10,254 bases of DNA from JBDIAR01 sp039812545 (GCA_039812545.1 JBDIAR010000127.1:1-10254); one strand, 5' to 3'; numbered from the stretch's first letter, positions 1-7,400 are shown. The notes: generated by a model not told the origin, from the sequence alone. Translations and numbers: made by a program.

Positions 1-1601
1 TCCGGGGCGGGTCCCAGGGCGGGGTCCAGGGCGTCGCGCAGGCGGGCCAGCCTACGCATCGTCGAGTGCTTCCCGAGGATCTCCATCGACTCGAACAACG
101 GCAGCGAGACCCGCTTGCCGGCCACGGCGACCCGCACGGGCGCGAACGCGACCTTCGCCTTCAGCCCCAGTCCGTCCAGGAGCGCAGACCGTAGGGCGGT
201 CTCGATGGTGGCCGACGTCCACGTGGCGCCCACCCCGAACAGGTCACCGGCGCCCGCCGGAACCTTCTCCAGTGCGGCGACAGCGGCATCGAGCACCTCG
301 ATCGCGTTGTCTGGCAACTGCGCCCGCGCCTCGTCCTCGATGACCACCTCATCGCCGGTCACGTAGAACGGGGCGACGAGCGGGATCGCGTCGGTGAGGA
401 CGACGAGCCGGGGCTGGAGCAGGGGGATCAGCGATTGCAGGCGGCCGAGTTCGCCGAGCGACGGGTTGCCGCCGAGGACGCCGGCGCGTTCCAGGTAGGG
501 CAGTAGCCGGCTCGCGAGATCGTCGGGGTCGAGCCGGCGGATGTGATCGGCATTGATGGCGTCGGCCTTCTTCTGGTCCCAGCGGGCCGGGCTGGGCTGG
601 ACGTCGCCCGGCTCGAATGCCGCGACCATCTCGTGGGGTTCGAACACGTCGCGGTCCTCCGCGATGGACCACCCGAGCGTACCCAGGTAGTTGACCATCC
701 CCTCGCGGATGAAGCCCCGATCGCGGTGCAGGAAGAGGTTGGACTCCGGATCGCGTTTGGAGAGTTTGCGATTGCCGTCCCCGGTGACGAGGGGCAGGTG
801 CCCGTAGCGCGGCACGTGGCGCGCGATGCCCAACTCGATGAGGGCCCGGAACAGCGCGATCTGGCGTGGCGTGGAGGCCAGCAGGTCCTCGCCGCGCAGG
901 ATGTGCGTGATCCCCATCCGCGCGTCGTCGACCGGATTGACGAGCGTGTAGAGCGGTTCGCCGTTGCCGCGGACGATCGCATAGTCCGGGATGGTCCCGG
1001 CTTTGAAGGTCACCTCCCCGCGCACGTAGTCGGTGAATGTGATGTCCTCATCTGGCATACGGAACCGGATCGTCGCCGTCCGACCCTCGCGTTCGAACGC
1101 CTCCCGCTCGGCCTCACTCAGATCGCGGTCGTGGTTGTCGTAGCCCTCCTTCGGATCGCGCCCGGCCGCGCGATGGCGCGCCTCGACCTCCTCCGGCGTC
1201 GAATAGGACGGGTAGGCAAAGCCGTTCGCAACCAGGAGGCGCGCCACGTCGAGGTGGTCGGCCTTGCGCTGGGATTGCCGATAGGGCGGATAGGGGCCGC
1301 CGACACCGGGCCCCTCGTCGTAGTCGAAGCCGAGCCAGGTCATCATCTCCAGCAGCGCCAGGTACGAATCCTCGGAGTCGCGTTGGGCGTCGGTGTCCTC
1401 CACGCGGAAGACCAGCGTCCCGCCGGTATGCCGGGCGAACGCCCAGTTGAATAGGCAGGTTCGCGCCAAGCCGACGTGCGGCGTGCCGGTCGGGCTGGGA
1501 CAGAATCGAACTCGCACATCGGAGCGCGGCGTCGGTCGCGGCTGCGCCGGAAGGCGACGATCCTCGACCTGGTCGTCGAGTTCTGGGGAGTCGGTCGTCA
1601 T
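1..1601 (-). CDS. gltX: Glutamyl-tRNA synthetase, 3' end cut by window edge
   Basis: Class I aminoacyl-tRNA synthetase that charges tRNA-Glu in the cytoplasm. From the ATG at 1601 about 533 codons are visible and the frame is still open at base 1; family members have roughly 490-500 residues, so little should be missing. The HIGH-type signature appears as PSPTGTPHVGLART (residues about 36-48), followed by the FRVEDTDAQRDSE segment typical of GluRS, the tRNA-acceptor/ATP region DYAIVRGNGEPLYTLVNPVDDARMG (about 206-230) with HILRGEDLL, and the KMSKS loop as KLSKR (about 279-283). The C-terminal helical anticodon-binding part follows. The start gives about 28 residues before the first conserved strand (VRVRFCPSPTG), a longer tail than usual, but no other in-frame ATG lies nearer; a weak purine stretch GAGAGAA precedes it by 3 bases. 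It lies 52 bp downstream of the FAH-family gene on the same strand, so co-transcription is likely. Confidence 0.96.
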   Translation of the reverse strand, partial: MTTDSPELDDQVEDRRLPAQPRPTPRSDVRVRFCPSPTGTPHVGLARTCLFNWAFARHTGGTLVFRVEDTDAQRDSEDSYLALLEMMTWLGFDYDEGPGVGGPYPPYRQSQRKADHLDVARLLVANGFAYPSYSTPEEVEARHRAAGRDPKEGYDNHDRDLSEAEREAFEREGRTATIRFRMPDEDITFTDYVRGEVTFKAGTIPDYAIVRGNGEPLYTLVNPVDDARMGITHILRGEDLLASTPRQIALFRALIELGIARHVPRYGHLPLVTGDGNRKLSKRDPESNLFLHRDRGFIREGMVNYLGTLGWSIAEDRDVFEPHEMVAAFEPGDVQPSPARWDQKKADAINADHIRRLDPDDLASRLLPYLERAGVLGGNPSLGELGRLQSLIPLLQPRLVVLTDAIPLVAPFYVTGDEVVIEDEARAQLPDNAIEVLDAAVAALEKVPAGAGDLFGVGATWTSATIETALRSALLDGLGLKAKVAFAPVRVAVAGKRVSLPLFESMEILGKHSTMRRLARLRDALDPALGPAP

Positions 1602-1653
1602 GGCTTCTCTCGGTTTGCGGTTCGGCGGGCGGCTCAGTTTCGGGCGGCGTCGG

Positions 1654-2433
1654 TCATCGACGGACGAACACATTGCCGAGGGTGCCGATGCCCTCGATCT
1701 CCACCGTGACACGTTGGCCGGCATACACGGCGCCCACGCCGGCCGGGGTCCCGGTCAAGATGACGTCGCCGGGCAGCAGCGTGAAGATCGAGGAGAGGTA
1801 CGCGATGAGTTCGGGCACCCGGTGGATCATGTCGGCGGTCGTGCCGTCCTGGACGATCTCGCCGTCGAGGCGGGTGACGATGCGCAGGTTCGCCGGATCG
1901 AGTTCCGTCTCGATCCAAGGGCCCAGCGGGCAGAACGTGTCGAAACCCTTGGCGCGGGTGAACTGCACGTCCGATCGCTGCAGGTCCCGGGCCGTCACGT
2001 CATTGGCGACGGTGTAACCGAACACGCAGTCCAACGCCTGTTCCTCGCGGACCCCCTTGACGATCTTGCCGATCACGACGGCCAGTTCGCCCTCCCAGTG
2101 CACCTCGCGGCTCTGCGGCGGCAGGACGACGGGATCACCCTGTCCGACCACCGCCGTGTTCGGCTTGAGGAAGACCAACGGCTCGGCCGGCGGTTCGGTC
2201 CCCATCTCCCGGGCGTGCTCGGCGTAGTTCCGCCCGATCCCCACGATCTTCGAGCGCGGGATGACCGGCGCGAGCAATCGGGCGTCCTCGAGCAGGACGG
2301 GTCCGGCGCCCGATGCCTGGAGGCCGACGTAGAGGGGGTCACCGGCGAGCGGGGTGATCACCTCGTTGCCCGGCTCGCCCTGAACAATGCCGTATGCCGG
2401 GTCCTCGCCCAGGGTGTATCGCGCGATCCGCAT
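1654..2433 (-). CDS. Fumarylacetoacetate hydrolase (FAH) family protein
   Basis: A 259-residue cytosolic enzyme of the FAH fold, whose members hydrolyse, decarboxylate or isomerise 2-oxo acids at a Mg/Mn site (fumarylpyruvate hydrolase, acylpyruvase, 2-hydroxyhepta-2,4-diene-1,7-dioate isomerase). The metal-ligand signature is complete: HWEGELAVVIG (E114 and E116) and YTVANDVTARD (D145). Also visible are SKIVGIGRNYAEHA (61-74), the RAKGFDTFCPLGPW loop (160-173) and the LTGTPAGVG motif (226-234). It is a little shorter than 280-residue FAHD1-type proteins because the N-terminal domain is small. The ATG start at 2433 is supported by a -10-like element ending 8 bases upstream of it (leaderless transcript). 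M. tuberculosis has the same pairing with its glutamyl-tRNA synthetase gene (Rv2993c-Rv2992c, from memory). The exact substrate cannot be read from the sequence, and the pairing with gltX has no obvious metabolic logic. Confidence 0.93.
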   Translation of the reverse strand: MRIARYTLGEDPAYGIVQGEPGNEVITPLAGDPLYVGLQASGAGPVLLEDARLLAPVIPRSKIVGIGRNYAEHAREMGTEPPAEPLVFLKPNTAVVGQGDPVVLPPQSREVHWEGELAVVIGKIVKGVREEQALDCVFGYTVANDVTARDLQRSDVQFTRAKGFDTFCPLGPWIETELDPANLRIVTRLDGEIVQDGTTADMIHRVPELIAYLSSIFTLLPGDVILTGTPAGVGAVYAGQRVTVEIEGIGTLGNVFVRR

Positions 2434-2440
2434 GGGTTCG

Positions 2441-2446
2441 ATCCTA
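2441..2446 (-). promoter_or_regulatory. Leaderless -10 element of the FAH-gltX unit
   Basis: On the minus strand this hexamer reads TAGGAT, fitting the actinobacterial TANNNT pattern. Exactly 7 bases (CGAACCC) separate it from the ATG at 2433, so transcription would start at or next to the A of the start codon and there is no Shine-Dalgarno site. This is the usual geometry of leaderless mRNAs in actinobacteria. No clear -35 element was identified. Confidence 0.6.
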
Positions 2447-2458
2447 ACCAGCCGTGCG

Positions 2459-2464
2459 TATGCT
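2459..2464 (+). promoter_or_regulatory. Leaderless -10 element of the GNAT gene
   Basis: The hexamer TATGCT fits TANNNT and is followed by 7 bases (GGCTCGC) and then the GTG at 2472. This mirrors the geometry of the divergent FAH promoter 12 bases away. No Shine-Dalgarno site precedes the GTG. It is the main reason for preferring 2472 over the upstream in-frame codons at 2454 (GTG) and 2460 (ATG), which lie before or inside the hexamer. Confidence 0.55.
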
Positions 2465-2471
2465 GGCTCGC

Positions 2472-2972
2472 GTGTCAGCCGAGCCCATCTTGCGACCCAT
2501 GCGTGCCGGTGAGTTCGTCGAGCCGCGAGCCGTCGACAGCGAGTTCGACGACTTCGGGCCGAGGCCGGGAGAATCTCTCCCCCGGCCGTGTCGGCTCGAC
2601 GCCGACGGAGCCCTGGTGATCGCGGTCGGTGACGAACCCGCCGGGACCGTCAGCTGGCGATGGGGACAGTGGGGCCCGAGTGCCGGGTCACGATGCCCGA
2701 TGATCGGCATCTGGCTCGAGCCGGGGCATCGGGGCCGCGGACTCGGGAGCACCGCCCAGGCGGAGCTGGCGGGACTGTTCTTCCGGCACACCCCCGTGAA
2801 CCGGATCGAAGCGCACACCGACGTCGACAATGTCGCCGAACAGCGGGCGTTGGAACGGGCCGGGTTCAGCCGGGAGGGCGTGGTCCGGGGCGCCCAGTGG
2901 CGGGACGGTCGGTACCGGGACGGCTTCTTGTACTCGATCCTGCGGGACGAGTGGGCGGGCCGAGCCGGGTGA
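2472..2972 (+). CDS. GNAT-family N-acetyltransferase (RimJ/RimL-like)
   Basis: A 166-residue acetyl-CoA-dependent N-acyltransferase; the substrate is unknown. The acetyl-CoA pyrophosphate-binding motif A is seen as WLEPGHRGRGLGSTAQAEL (81-99, R/Q-x-x-G-x-G/A form HRGRGLG). It is followed by the RimJ/RimL-type segment NRIEAHTDVDNVAEQRALERAGFSREGVVRGAQWRDGRYRDGFLYSILRDEW (110-161), where conserved Asn and aromatic residues contact the cofactor. Central strands TVSWRWGQWG and MIGIWLEPG fit the fold. It is slightly short at the N-terminus for a RimL-like protein. An alternative GTG at 2454 would add six residues, but it sits upstream of the proposed -10 hexamer. The stop codon overlaps the GTG of the next gene (GTGA), so the two are probably translationally coupled. 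Confidence 0.88.
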   Translation: MSAEPILRPMRAGEFVEPRAVDSEFDDFGPRPGESLPRPCRLDADGALVIAVGDEPAGTVSWRWGQWGPSAGSRCPMIGIWLEPGHRGRGLGSTAQAELAGLFFRHTPVNRIEAHTDVDNVAEQRALERAGFSREGVVRGAQWRDGRYRDGFLYSILRDEWAGRAG

Positions 2973-3868
2973 CCGGGGCGCCCCACGAGCCGGGCATCTC
3001 CGAGGAGATGGTGTTGCCCGAAGAGCGCTGGCGTGCAATGGAAGTGGAGCACGGACACCGGGCACGTTCGCTGACGCGGGCCCACCTCGAGCGGCGGGCG
3101 ACCGGCGTCCGGCACCCGGTCGAGGACTTCCTGTTCACCTATTACCGGACCACCCCGGGACGGTTGCAGCGTTGGCATCCAGGACCCGGCGTGATCCTGA
3201 CCGGGGGTGCCCGCTGCGAGCGTGCGTCGTGGCGCTTCACCGCGGTGCACGGCGACGACATCTGCCTCGACCTGGCGGCATACCGGGCGGCGCGCGGCGA
3301 CACGGTGACCTTCGTGCGCGAGCTGCTGGACGCCACCTCCACGCGCCCCGGGCGGTTCACCTGCTTTGGCCTGCACGAATGGGCGATGGTCTACGGCCTG
3401 CCGGCGAGCGATATCCGCCATGCCGGCTGGCCGTTGCGATTGGGTGCTCGGGGCACGGACTCGATCGTGGAGTCGATGTCCTTGTCGTGCAGCCATTTCG
3501 ACGCATTCCGGTTCTTCACCGATGCGGCCCGACCACGCAACTCCCTACGCCCGACCCGGGATTCACAGGCGATGCACGAACAGCCCGGTTGCCTGCATGC
3601 GGGGATGGACCTGTACAAGTGGGCGACGAAGCTCGGACCGCTCGTGCCCGGCGTCCTGCTGCTGGACTGCTTCCAGCACGCCAGGGCCGCAAGGGTGTTG
3701 GACATGCGGGCCTCGCCGTATGATCTGACGACGCTCGGATACCAACCCATTCGCATCGAAACCGCTGACGGTCGCGCCGAATACGTAGCAGGGCAACGCG
3801 AACTCGCCGATTCCGCGCAACAGCTGCGAGCACGCCTCCTGCAGCTCCTCGACAGGGCCCACGCCTGA
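2969..3868 (+). CDS. Conserved actinobacterial protein commonly labelled '3-methyladenine DNA glycosylase'
   Basis: A 299-residue soluble protein. I recognise the family from its conserved blocks: VLPEERWRA (15-23), HPVEDFLFTYYR (49-60) with LQRWHPGPG, CFGLHEWAMVYG (132-143), RHAGWPLRLGARGTDSIVES (150-169), CSHFDAFRFFTDAARPRN (174-191), EQPGCLHAGMDLYKWATKL (204-222), DMRASPYDLTTLGYQPIRIETADGRAEY (245-272). Actinobacterial genomes often call it 3-methyladenine DNA glycosylase, but I see no helix-hairpin-helix with catalytic Asp (AlkA) and no Tag or AAG signature, so that label is not supported here. The many invariant His, Glu, Asp and Cys residues suggest a metal-dependent or hydrolytic enzyme (inference). 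The GTG start overlaps the GNAT stop as GTGA. An alternative ATG at 3009 directly abuts a GAGGAG and would shorten the protein by 13 residues. The upstream extension of the open frame to 2660 lies inside the GNAT gene and is not used. Confidence 0.85.
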   Translation: MTGAPHEPGISEEMVLPEERWRAMEVEHGHRARSLTRAHLERRATGVRHPVEDFLFTYYRTTPGRLQRWHPGPGVILTGGARCERASWRFTAVHGDDICLDLAAYRAARGDTVTFVRELLDATSTRPGRFTCFGLHEWAMVYGLPASDIRHAGWPLRLGARGTDSIVESMSLSCSHFDAFRFFTDAARPRNSLRPTRDSQAMHEQPGCLHAGMDLYKWATKLGPLVPGVLLLDCFQHARAARVLDMRASPYDLTTLGYQPIRIETADGRAEYVAGQRELADSAQQLRARLLQLLDRAHA

Positions 3869-3877
3869 CGACCGGTC

Positions 3878-3905
3878 GGCGCTGTCAACTCACCCGGTCA
3901 GCGCC
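3878..3905. terminator. Inverted repeat at a convergent gene junction, possible bidirectional terminator
   Basis: GGCGCTG (3878-3884) and CAGCGCC (3899-3905) form perfect 7-bp arms around a 14-base loop. It sits between the plus-strand gene ending at 3868 and the minus-strand gene ending at 3890, overlapping the last codons of the latter. An 8-bp palindrome GACCGGTC lies just before it. There is no T-run on either side, so it would be a U-less terminator at best. Confidence 0.35.
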
Positions 3906-4801
3906 ATCCCTTCGGCCCGGCCACAGGCGCGGCAGACACCACGCTCACCGACGAGCCTGGCATACGCGCTTCGCTCAGCCAGGGCCCGGTCACGCAGCCG
4001 GATCATCGTCGCGCGGGTGGCCGAGACCAGGAAGCGCGGACCGATGACGCATCGCCGGTCCAACTCCGCGGGCCGGGTCCGGTTCGGCGACCACCAGGCC
4101 TGGGTTCCAGCCTCGAGGAGATCCAACAGCAGCCCCTCGCGACCGTTGGGGGTCGATGCCAGCGCCAGTTCGCGGCGCAACTCCGCGGCGACTCCCGCTG
4201 AACGGGGCGAGGCCTGGGAGGATCCCGGGCCGTTGGCCAACACCACGAGACGAGCCACATGGGAGAGGGCGAAGACATCGCTCACCGAACGAGCCAGGTA
4301 GCGCGGATCGCGCCGCAGCACGACGGACACCGCCGTGCGGAAGGCGCACGCGATCTCGGGATCGCGCAATCGTTCCAGGGCCTCCGCAACGGTCGCCACC
4401 GCCGGGGCGACGCGTTGCGCCACTTCCGGGTCGAGTCCTTCCACCCGGAACGGGCTGTCCGGCAATGGATCTGCGGTCAGGCCGTCCAGTGGCGACCATC
4501 CGCCGACGGCATCGGCGAGGAACGCGAGCTCGGACTCGTGGCGCGGCCAAGCGGGCGCACCACCCGCCAGCGCCCGCTCGCGGGCGCGCTCGCGCCGTCG
4601 GTGCTCGGCATACGAGCCGCCTTCGAGGGCGGTGCGATCGACGTCGACGAGATCACCGTCGAGCACCGTCAGCCGCAACAGCCTGGCACCCACCTCGGGG
4701 ACCTGATCGGACCACGATCCCTCGTCGAACAGCCCTGCGCCCCGGTCTCGCTCGTCGAACCCGTAACCGACCCCACTGCGGATCCCGTTGTCATCGAACA
4801 C
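3890..4801 (-). CDS. Hypothetical actinobacterial protein
   Basis: A 303-residue protein that I do not recognise. The GTG start at 4801 is well supported: GGGGAGG lies 5 bases upstream, and the open frame reaches back only to a TGA near 4893 with no better start. No signal peptide or membrane segment is seen. The N-terminal 70 residues are acidic and Gly-rich (FDDNGIRSGVGYGFDERDRGAGLFDEGS), then come a basic Arg/Glu-rich helix (YAEHRRRERARERALAGG), a long Ala/Leu/Arg-rich helical middle (PEVAQRVAPAVATVAEALERL onwards), WWSPNRTRPAELD, and a C-terminus with a single CxxC pair (GVCRACGRAEGM) that could be half of a zinc site. The codon pattern matches its neighbours, and the plus-strand overlaps lack any domain, so this is the coding strand. 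It converges on the preceding gene and lies 186 bp downstream of norB; nothing ties it to NO metabolism. Confidence 0.72.
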   Translation of the reverse strand: MFDDNGIRSGVGYGFDERDRGAGLFDEGSWSDQVPEVGARLLRLTVLDGDLVDVDRTALEGGSYAEHRRRERARERALAGGAPAWPRHESELAFLADAVGGWSPLDGLTADPLPDSPFRVEGLDPEVAQRVAPAVATVAEALERLRDPEIACAFRTAVSVVLRRDPRYLARSVSDVFALSHVARLVVLANGPGSSQASPRSAGVAAELRRELALASTPNGREGLLLDLLEAGTQAWWSPNRTRPAELDRRCVIGPRFLVSATRATMIRLRDRALAERSAYARLVGERGVCRACGRAEGMALTG

Positions 4802-4885
4802 CTGCGCCTCCCCGGCTCGGACAGGACCTCGAGCGGCCCCGCGGTGAGAACCAGCATCGGCGCTCGGGCCGCACAGGGCGACCGG

Positions 4886-4938
4886 TCATCCACAACCCCG
4901 TCGGAAACTCCCCTCGACTCGTCTCCGCGTGTGGATAA
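4886..4938. promoter_or_regulatory. Pair of DnaA-box-like sites in inverted orientation
   Basis: TGTGGATAA (4930-4938) is the exact complement of the classical DnaA box TTATCCACA. TCATCCACA (4886-4894) differs from it at one position and faces the other way. Together they form an inverted repeat with 7-bp perfect arms (ATCCACA/TGTGGAT) in the gap between norB and the hypothetical gene. Two boxes are far too few for an origin. They could be a DnaA regulatory or titration site, a binding site for another regulator of the 3890-4801 gene, or chance. Confidence 0.35.
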
Positions 4939-4987
4939 CGCCGACCCGGCGGGGGTTCAGGTGGCCCGGATCGCACTACCTGGGGCG

Positions 4988-7396
4988 CTACCTCGTCGGC
5001 ACCTTGTCGGCGTCCGGGGTGGCGTCTGGGTTGGCGTCTGGGGCGGCGTCGTCGGTGCCGCCGCCCATGGTCGTCACCGAACCCAGTTCGACGGTGCGCC
5101 CGTCCTTGCGGATGGACCAGCCGGTGAGCAGCCCGACCATGAACACGCCGATGGCCAGCGCGCCGAGGGCGAAGATCACGTCACCCGGGACCCGCAGCCA
5201 GCGGACGATGGTCATCGGTCCGCTGTACAGGAAGTCCTCACTCCTGGCATACCAGAGACCCTCGTTCAAGCTGGCCCAGGCCTGGGCCAGTCCGAGCGGC
5301 AGCAGGCTCGCCAGCGCCATCGTGAGCAGACCGCCGTTGAGCAGCCAGAAGCCCCACTTGATCGGTCGGTCGTTCCACTCCTTGCCCGGCATGAGGCTGC
5401 GCACGCAGAACAGCATGAGCCCGATACCGAGCATTCCGTACACCCCGAACAAGGCCGTATGCCCGTGCAGCGGAGTCAGATTCAGGCCCTGCACGTAGAA
5501 CAGCGAGATCGGCGGGTTGATGAGGAAGCCGAAGACGCCGGCGCCCAGCATGTTCCAGAACGACACGGAGACGAAGAAGTAGATGGCCCACTTGTACCCC
5601 GCCACCCAATGCCGGACCCGCAGCAGGCGAAGATGGCGGAACGCCTCGAAACCCATGAGCGACAACGGCACGACTTCGAGGGCACTGAACGTGGCCCCCA
5701 GGGCCAGGACCGGGCTGGGGCTGCCGGTGAAGTACAGGTGGTGCGCCGTCCCGATGATGCCCCCGGCGAGGAAGATGACGGTCGCGGCCAGCGTCGCCGA
5801 GGTCGCGGTCGACGCGCGCACCAGCCCCAGGCGGGCGAACAGGAACGCCATGACCGCGGTCGCGAAGACCTCGAAGAAGCCCTCGACCCACAGATGGACC
5901 ACCCACCAACGCCAGTACTCCGCGATCGACAGATGCGTCGAACTGCCGATACCGAAGGCCGCACCGTAGAACCCGGCGATCGCCAGGCAGGACACCAGCA
6001 GCATCGCGATCAACGACCGCTGCGACCCGGCGGCCAGCGGGGCGTCGACCGTGGCCAGCAACTTGTCGGTCGCGGCGGAGCGCCGCAACGCCGGCCACAT
6101 CCCGCGGGCCATCAGGGCCAGCCAGAGGAACAGCCCGACGGTCAGCCCGATCTGCCAGACGCGCCCGAGGTCGACATACTCGAACCCCTGTGTCCCGAAC
6201 CAGAAGTTGCTGGCGTTGCCATGGCCGAGCTTGCCCATGATCGAGAGCCACTCGCCGGCCATCGAGCCGAGCACGACGACCAGCAGGGCACCGAAGAGCA
6301 CGTTGACGCCGAGCCGCTGGTACTTCGGCTCGCGGCCGCCGACGGCCGGGGCGACATACAGGCCGGTGGCCAACCAGGCGGTGGCGATCCAGAAGATGCC
6401 GAGCTGGGTATGCCAGGTGCGGACGACGGCATACGGCAGGAACTCGTCGATCGGTATGCCGTACAGCGCTCCTCCCTCGACGCCGTAGTGGGCACCGATG
6501 ACGCCCATGGCGATCTGGAGGACGAAGAGGAAGCCGACGATGAAGAAGTACTTCAGGGTGGCGCGTTGGGACGGCGTCGAGCGGTAACCGAGCAGCGGAT
6601 CCTCCGTCGGGACCTCGTCGATGTCGGCCTCCTGAGAGTTGCCGATCGAGGAGTGGTAGTAGACCATCCCGGCGATTCCCCCGAGGAGCAGGATGAAGCT
6701 GACCAGACTCCACAAGACGTTGTCCGGTGGAGGCACATTGTCGATCAGCGGCTCGTGCGGCCAGTTCTGCGTGTAGGTGACGTCGGAGCCGGGCCGGTCG
6801 GTCGACGCCGACCAACTGGTCCACCAGAAGAAGTCGGCCATCTGCTCGGCCTGGCGTGCGTCGGTCAGCGTGCCGCTCGGGATCGCGTACTTGACGTGCC
6901 CGTCGCGGAACATCGCCGAGTAGTAGGCGACTCCGGCTTCCCACGCCTGCTGCCGAATCGGGTCGAGCTTGACCGTATTCGATGTCGTGTCATAGGTGTT
7001 CGTGCGCAGCACCTGCTTCAACCGGGCTTTCAGCGCGCCCTGCTGCTCCGGGCTGAGGGAGTCGTAGGTCGTCCCGCCGGCCTCCTTGGCCCAGGCGTCC
7101 AGGATGAAGGTCGCCTCCCGGTGCAGCCAGTCCGCGGTCCAGTCCGGCGCGACATAGGCGCCGTGACCCCACACCGATCCGATCTCCTGACCACCCATCG
7201 ACTGCCACACCGCCTGGCCCGACATGATGTCTTGGGCGGTCATGATGGTCTCGCCAGCGACGACGACGTCCGGTACCGGCGGCTTGTCCTGGTTGATGCT
7301 GTGGCCCATCTGCAACAGGACCGCGAACGAACCGACCACGACGAAGGCCAGGGCGATCCACCAACGCCGATCACGGTTTCGGTGAGGCGATGACAT
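4988..7396 (-). CDS. norB: Quinol-dependent nitric oxide reductase (single-subunit qNor)
   Basis: An 802-residue haem-copper oxidase-superfamily membrane enzyme that reduces two NO to N2O with electrons from the quinol pool. Order of parts: an N-terminal membrane helix (about 12-30), an extracytoplasmic haem-free cytochrome-c-like domain (about 40-225, with SGQAVWQSMGGQEIGSVWGHG and YVAPDWTADWLHRE), then about 13 further helices. Ligands seen: haem b H329 (RTWHTQLG) and H646; haem b3 H644 (LHGHTALFG); FeB H501 (VVHLWVEGFFE), H552 and H553 (GTAHHLYFTGSP). Glutamates E505 and E574 are present. All are offset by 7 from the Geobacillus qNor numbering as I remember it, and the fused N-terminal domain excludes a cytochrome-c-dependent NorB. 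The start at 7396 has AGGAGG 4 bases upstream; the longer frame to 7456 lies in promoter DNA. The C-terminal tail is a repetitive PDAx stretch. It stands alone, with no norC, nir or nos gene in view, which suggests NO detoxification or partial denitrification. Confidence 0.97.
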   Translation of the reverse strand: MSSPHRNRDRRWWIALAFVVVGSFAVLLQMGHSINQDKPPVPDVVVAGETIMTAQDIMSGQAVWQSMGGQEIGSVWGHGAYVAPDWTADWLHREATFILDAWAKEAGGTTYDSLSPEQQGALKARLKQVLRTNTYDTTSNTVKLDPIRQQAWEAGVAYYSAMFRDGHVKYAIPSGTLTDARQAEQMADFFWWTSWSASTDRPGSDVTYTQNWPHEPLIDNVPPPDNVLWSLVSFILLLGGIAGMVYYHSSIGNSQEADIDEVPTEDPLLGYRSTPSQRATLKYFFIVGFLFVLQIAMGVIGAHYGVEGGALYGIPIDEFLPYAVVRTWHTQLGIFWIATAWLATGLYVAPAVGGREPKYQRLGVNVLFGALLVVVLGSMAGEWLSIMGKLGHGNASNFWFGTQGFEYVDLGRVWQIGLTVGLFLWLALMARGMWPALRRSAATDKLLATVDAPLAAGSQRSLIAMLLVSCLAIAGFYGAAFGIGSSTHLSIAEYWRWWVVHLWVEGFFEVFATAVMAFLFARLGLVRASTATSATLAATVIFLAGGIIGTAHHLYFTGSPSPVLALGATFSALEVVPLSLMGFEAFRHLRLLRVRHWVAGYKWAIYFFVSVSFWNMLGAGVFGFLINPPISLFYVQGLNLTPLHGHTALFGVYGMLGIGLMLFCVRSLMPGKEWNDRPIKWGFWLLNGGLLTMALASLLPLGLAQAWASLNEGLWYARSEDFLYSGPMTIVRWLRVPGDVIFALGALAIGVFMVGLLTGWSIRKDGRTVELGSVTTMGGGTDDAAPDANPDATPDADKVPTR
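5009..5050. repeat. 12-bp tandem repeat (about 3.5 copies) in the 3' end of norB
   Basis: Units GGCGTCCGGGGT (5009-5020), GGCGTCTGGGTT (5021-5032), GGCGTCTGGGGC (5033-5044) and a partial GGCGTC (5045-5050). On the coding strand they encode the tetrapeptide pattern PDA-x in the cytoplasmic tail after the last membrane helix. This is a short in-frame minisatellite whose copy number could change without breaking the frame. Confidence 0.8.
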
Positions 7397-7400
7397 CGTT

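Noticed and set aside
543..1454. A 303-codon plus-strand frame opposite gltX
   Set aside because: Antisense shadow: the minus strand carries the HIGH and KLSKR motifs of GluRS, and this frame shows no domain or ribosome site.
2660..2968. N-terminal extension of the glycosylase-like gene
   Set aside because: It would overlap most of the GNAT gene in another frame and lacks family conservation; a start at 2969 (or 3009) fits the family.
2444..3496. A 350-codon minus-strand frame opposite the GNAT and glycosylase-like genes
   Set aside because: It is rich in Arg, Pro and Ser with no domain, while the opposite strand has two clearly conserved protein families.
4939..4951. Small hairpin CGCCG-ACC-CGGCG after norB as its terminator
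   Set aside because: A 5-bp stem with no T-run is common by chance in GC-rich DNA; too weak to call.
4259..7393. A 1044-codon plus-strand open frame opposite norB
   Set aside because: It is the antisense of a certain qNor gene. Its product is a low-complexity mix rich in Gln, His, Arg and Asp with no domain, as expected where GC-rich codon use removes stops from the opposite strand.
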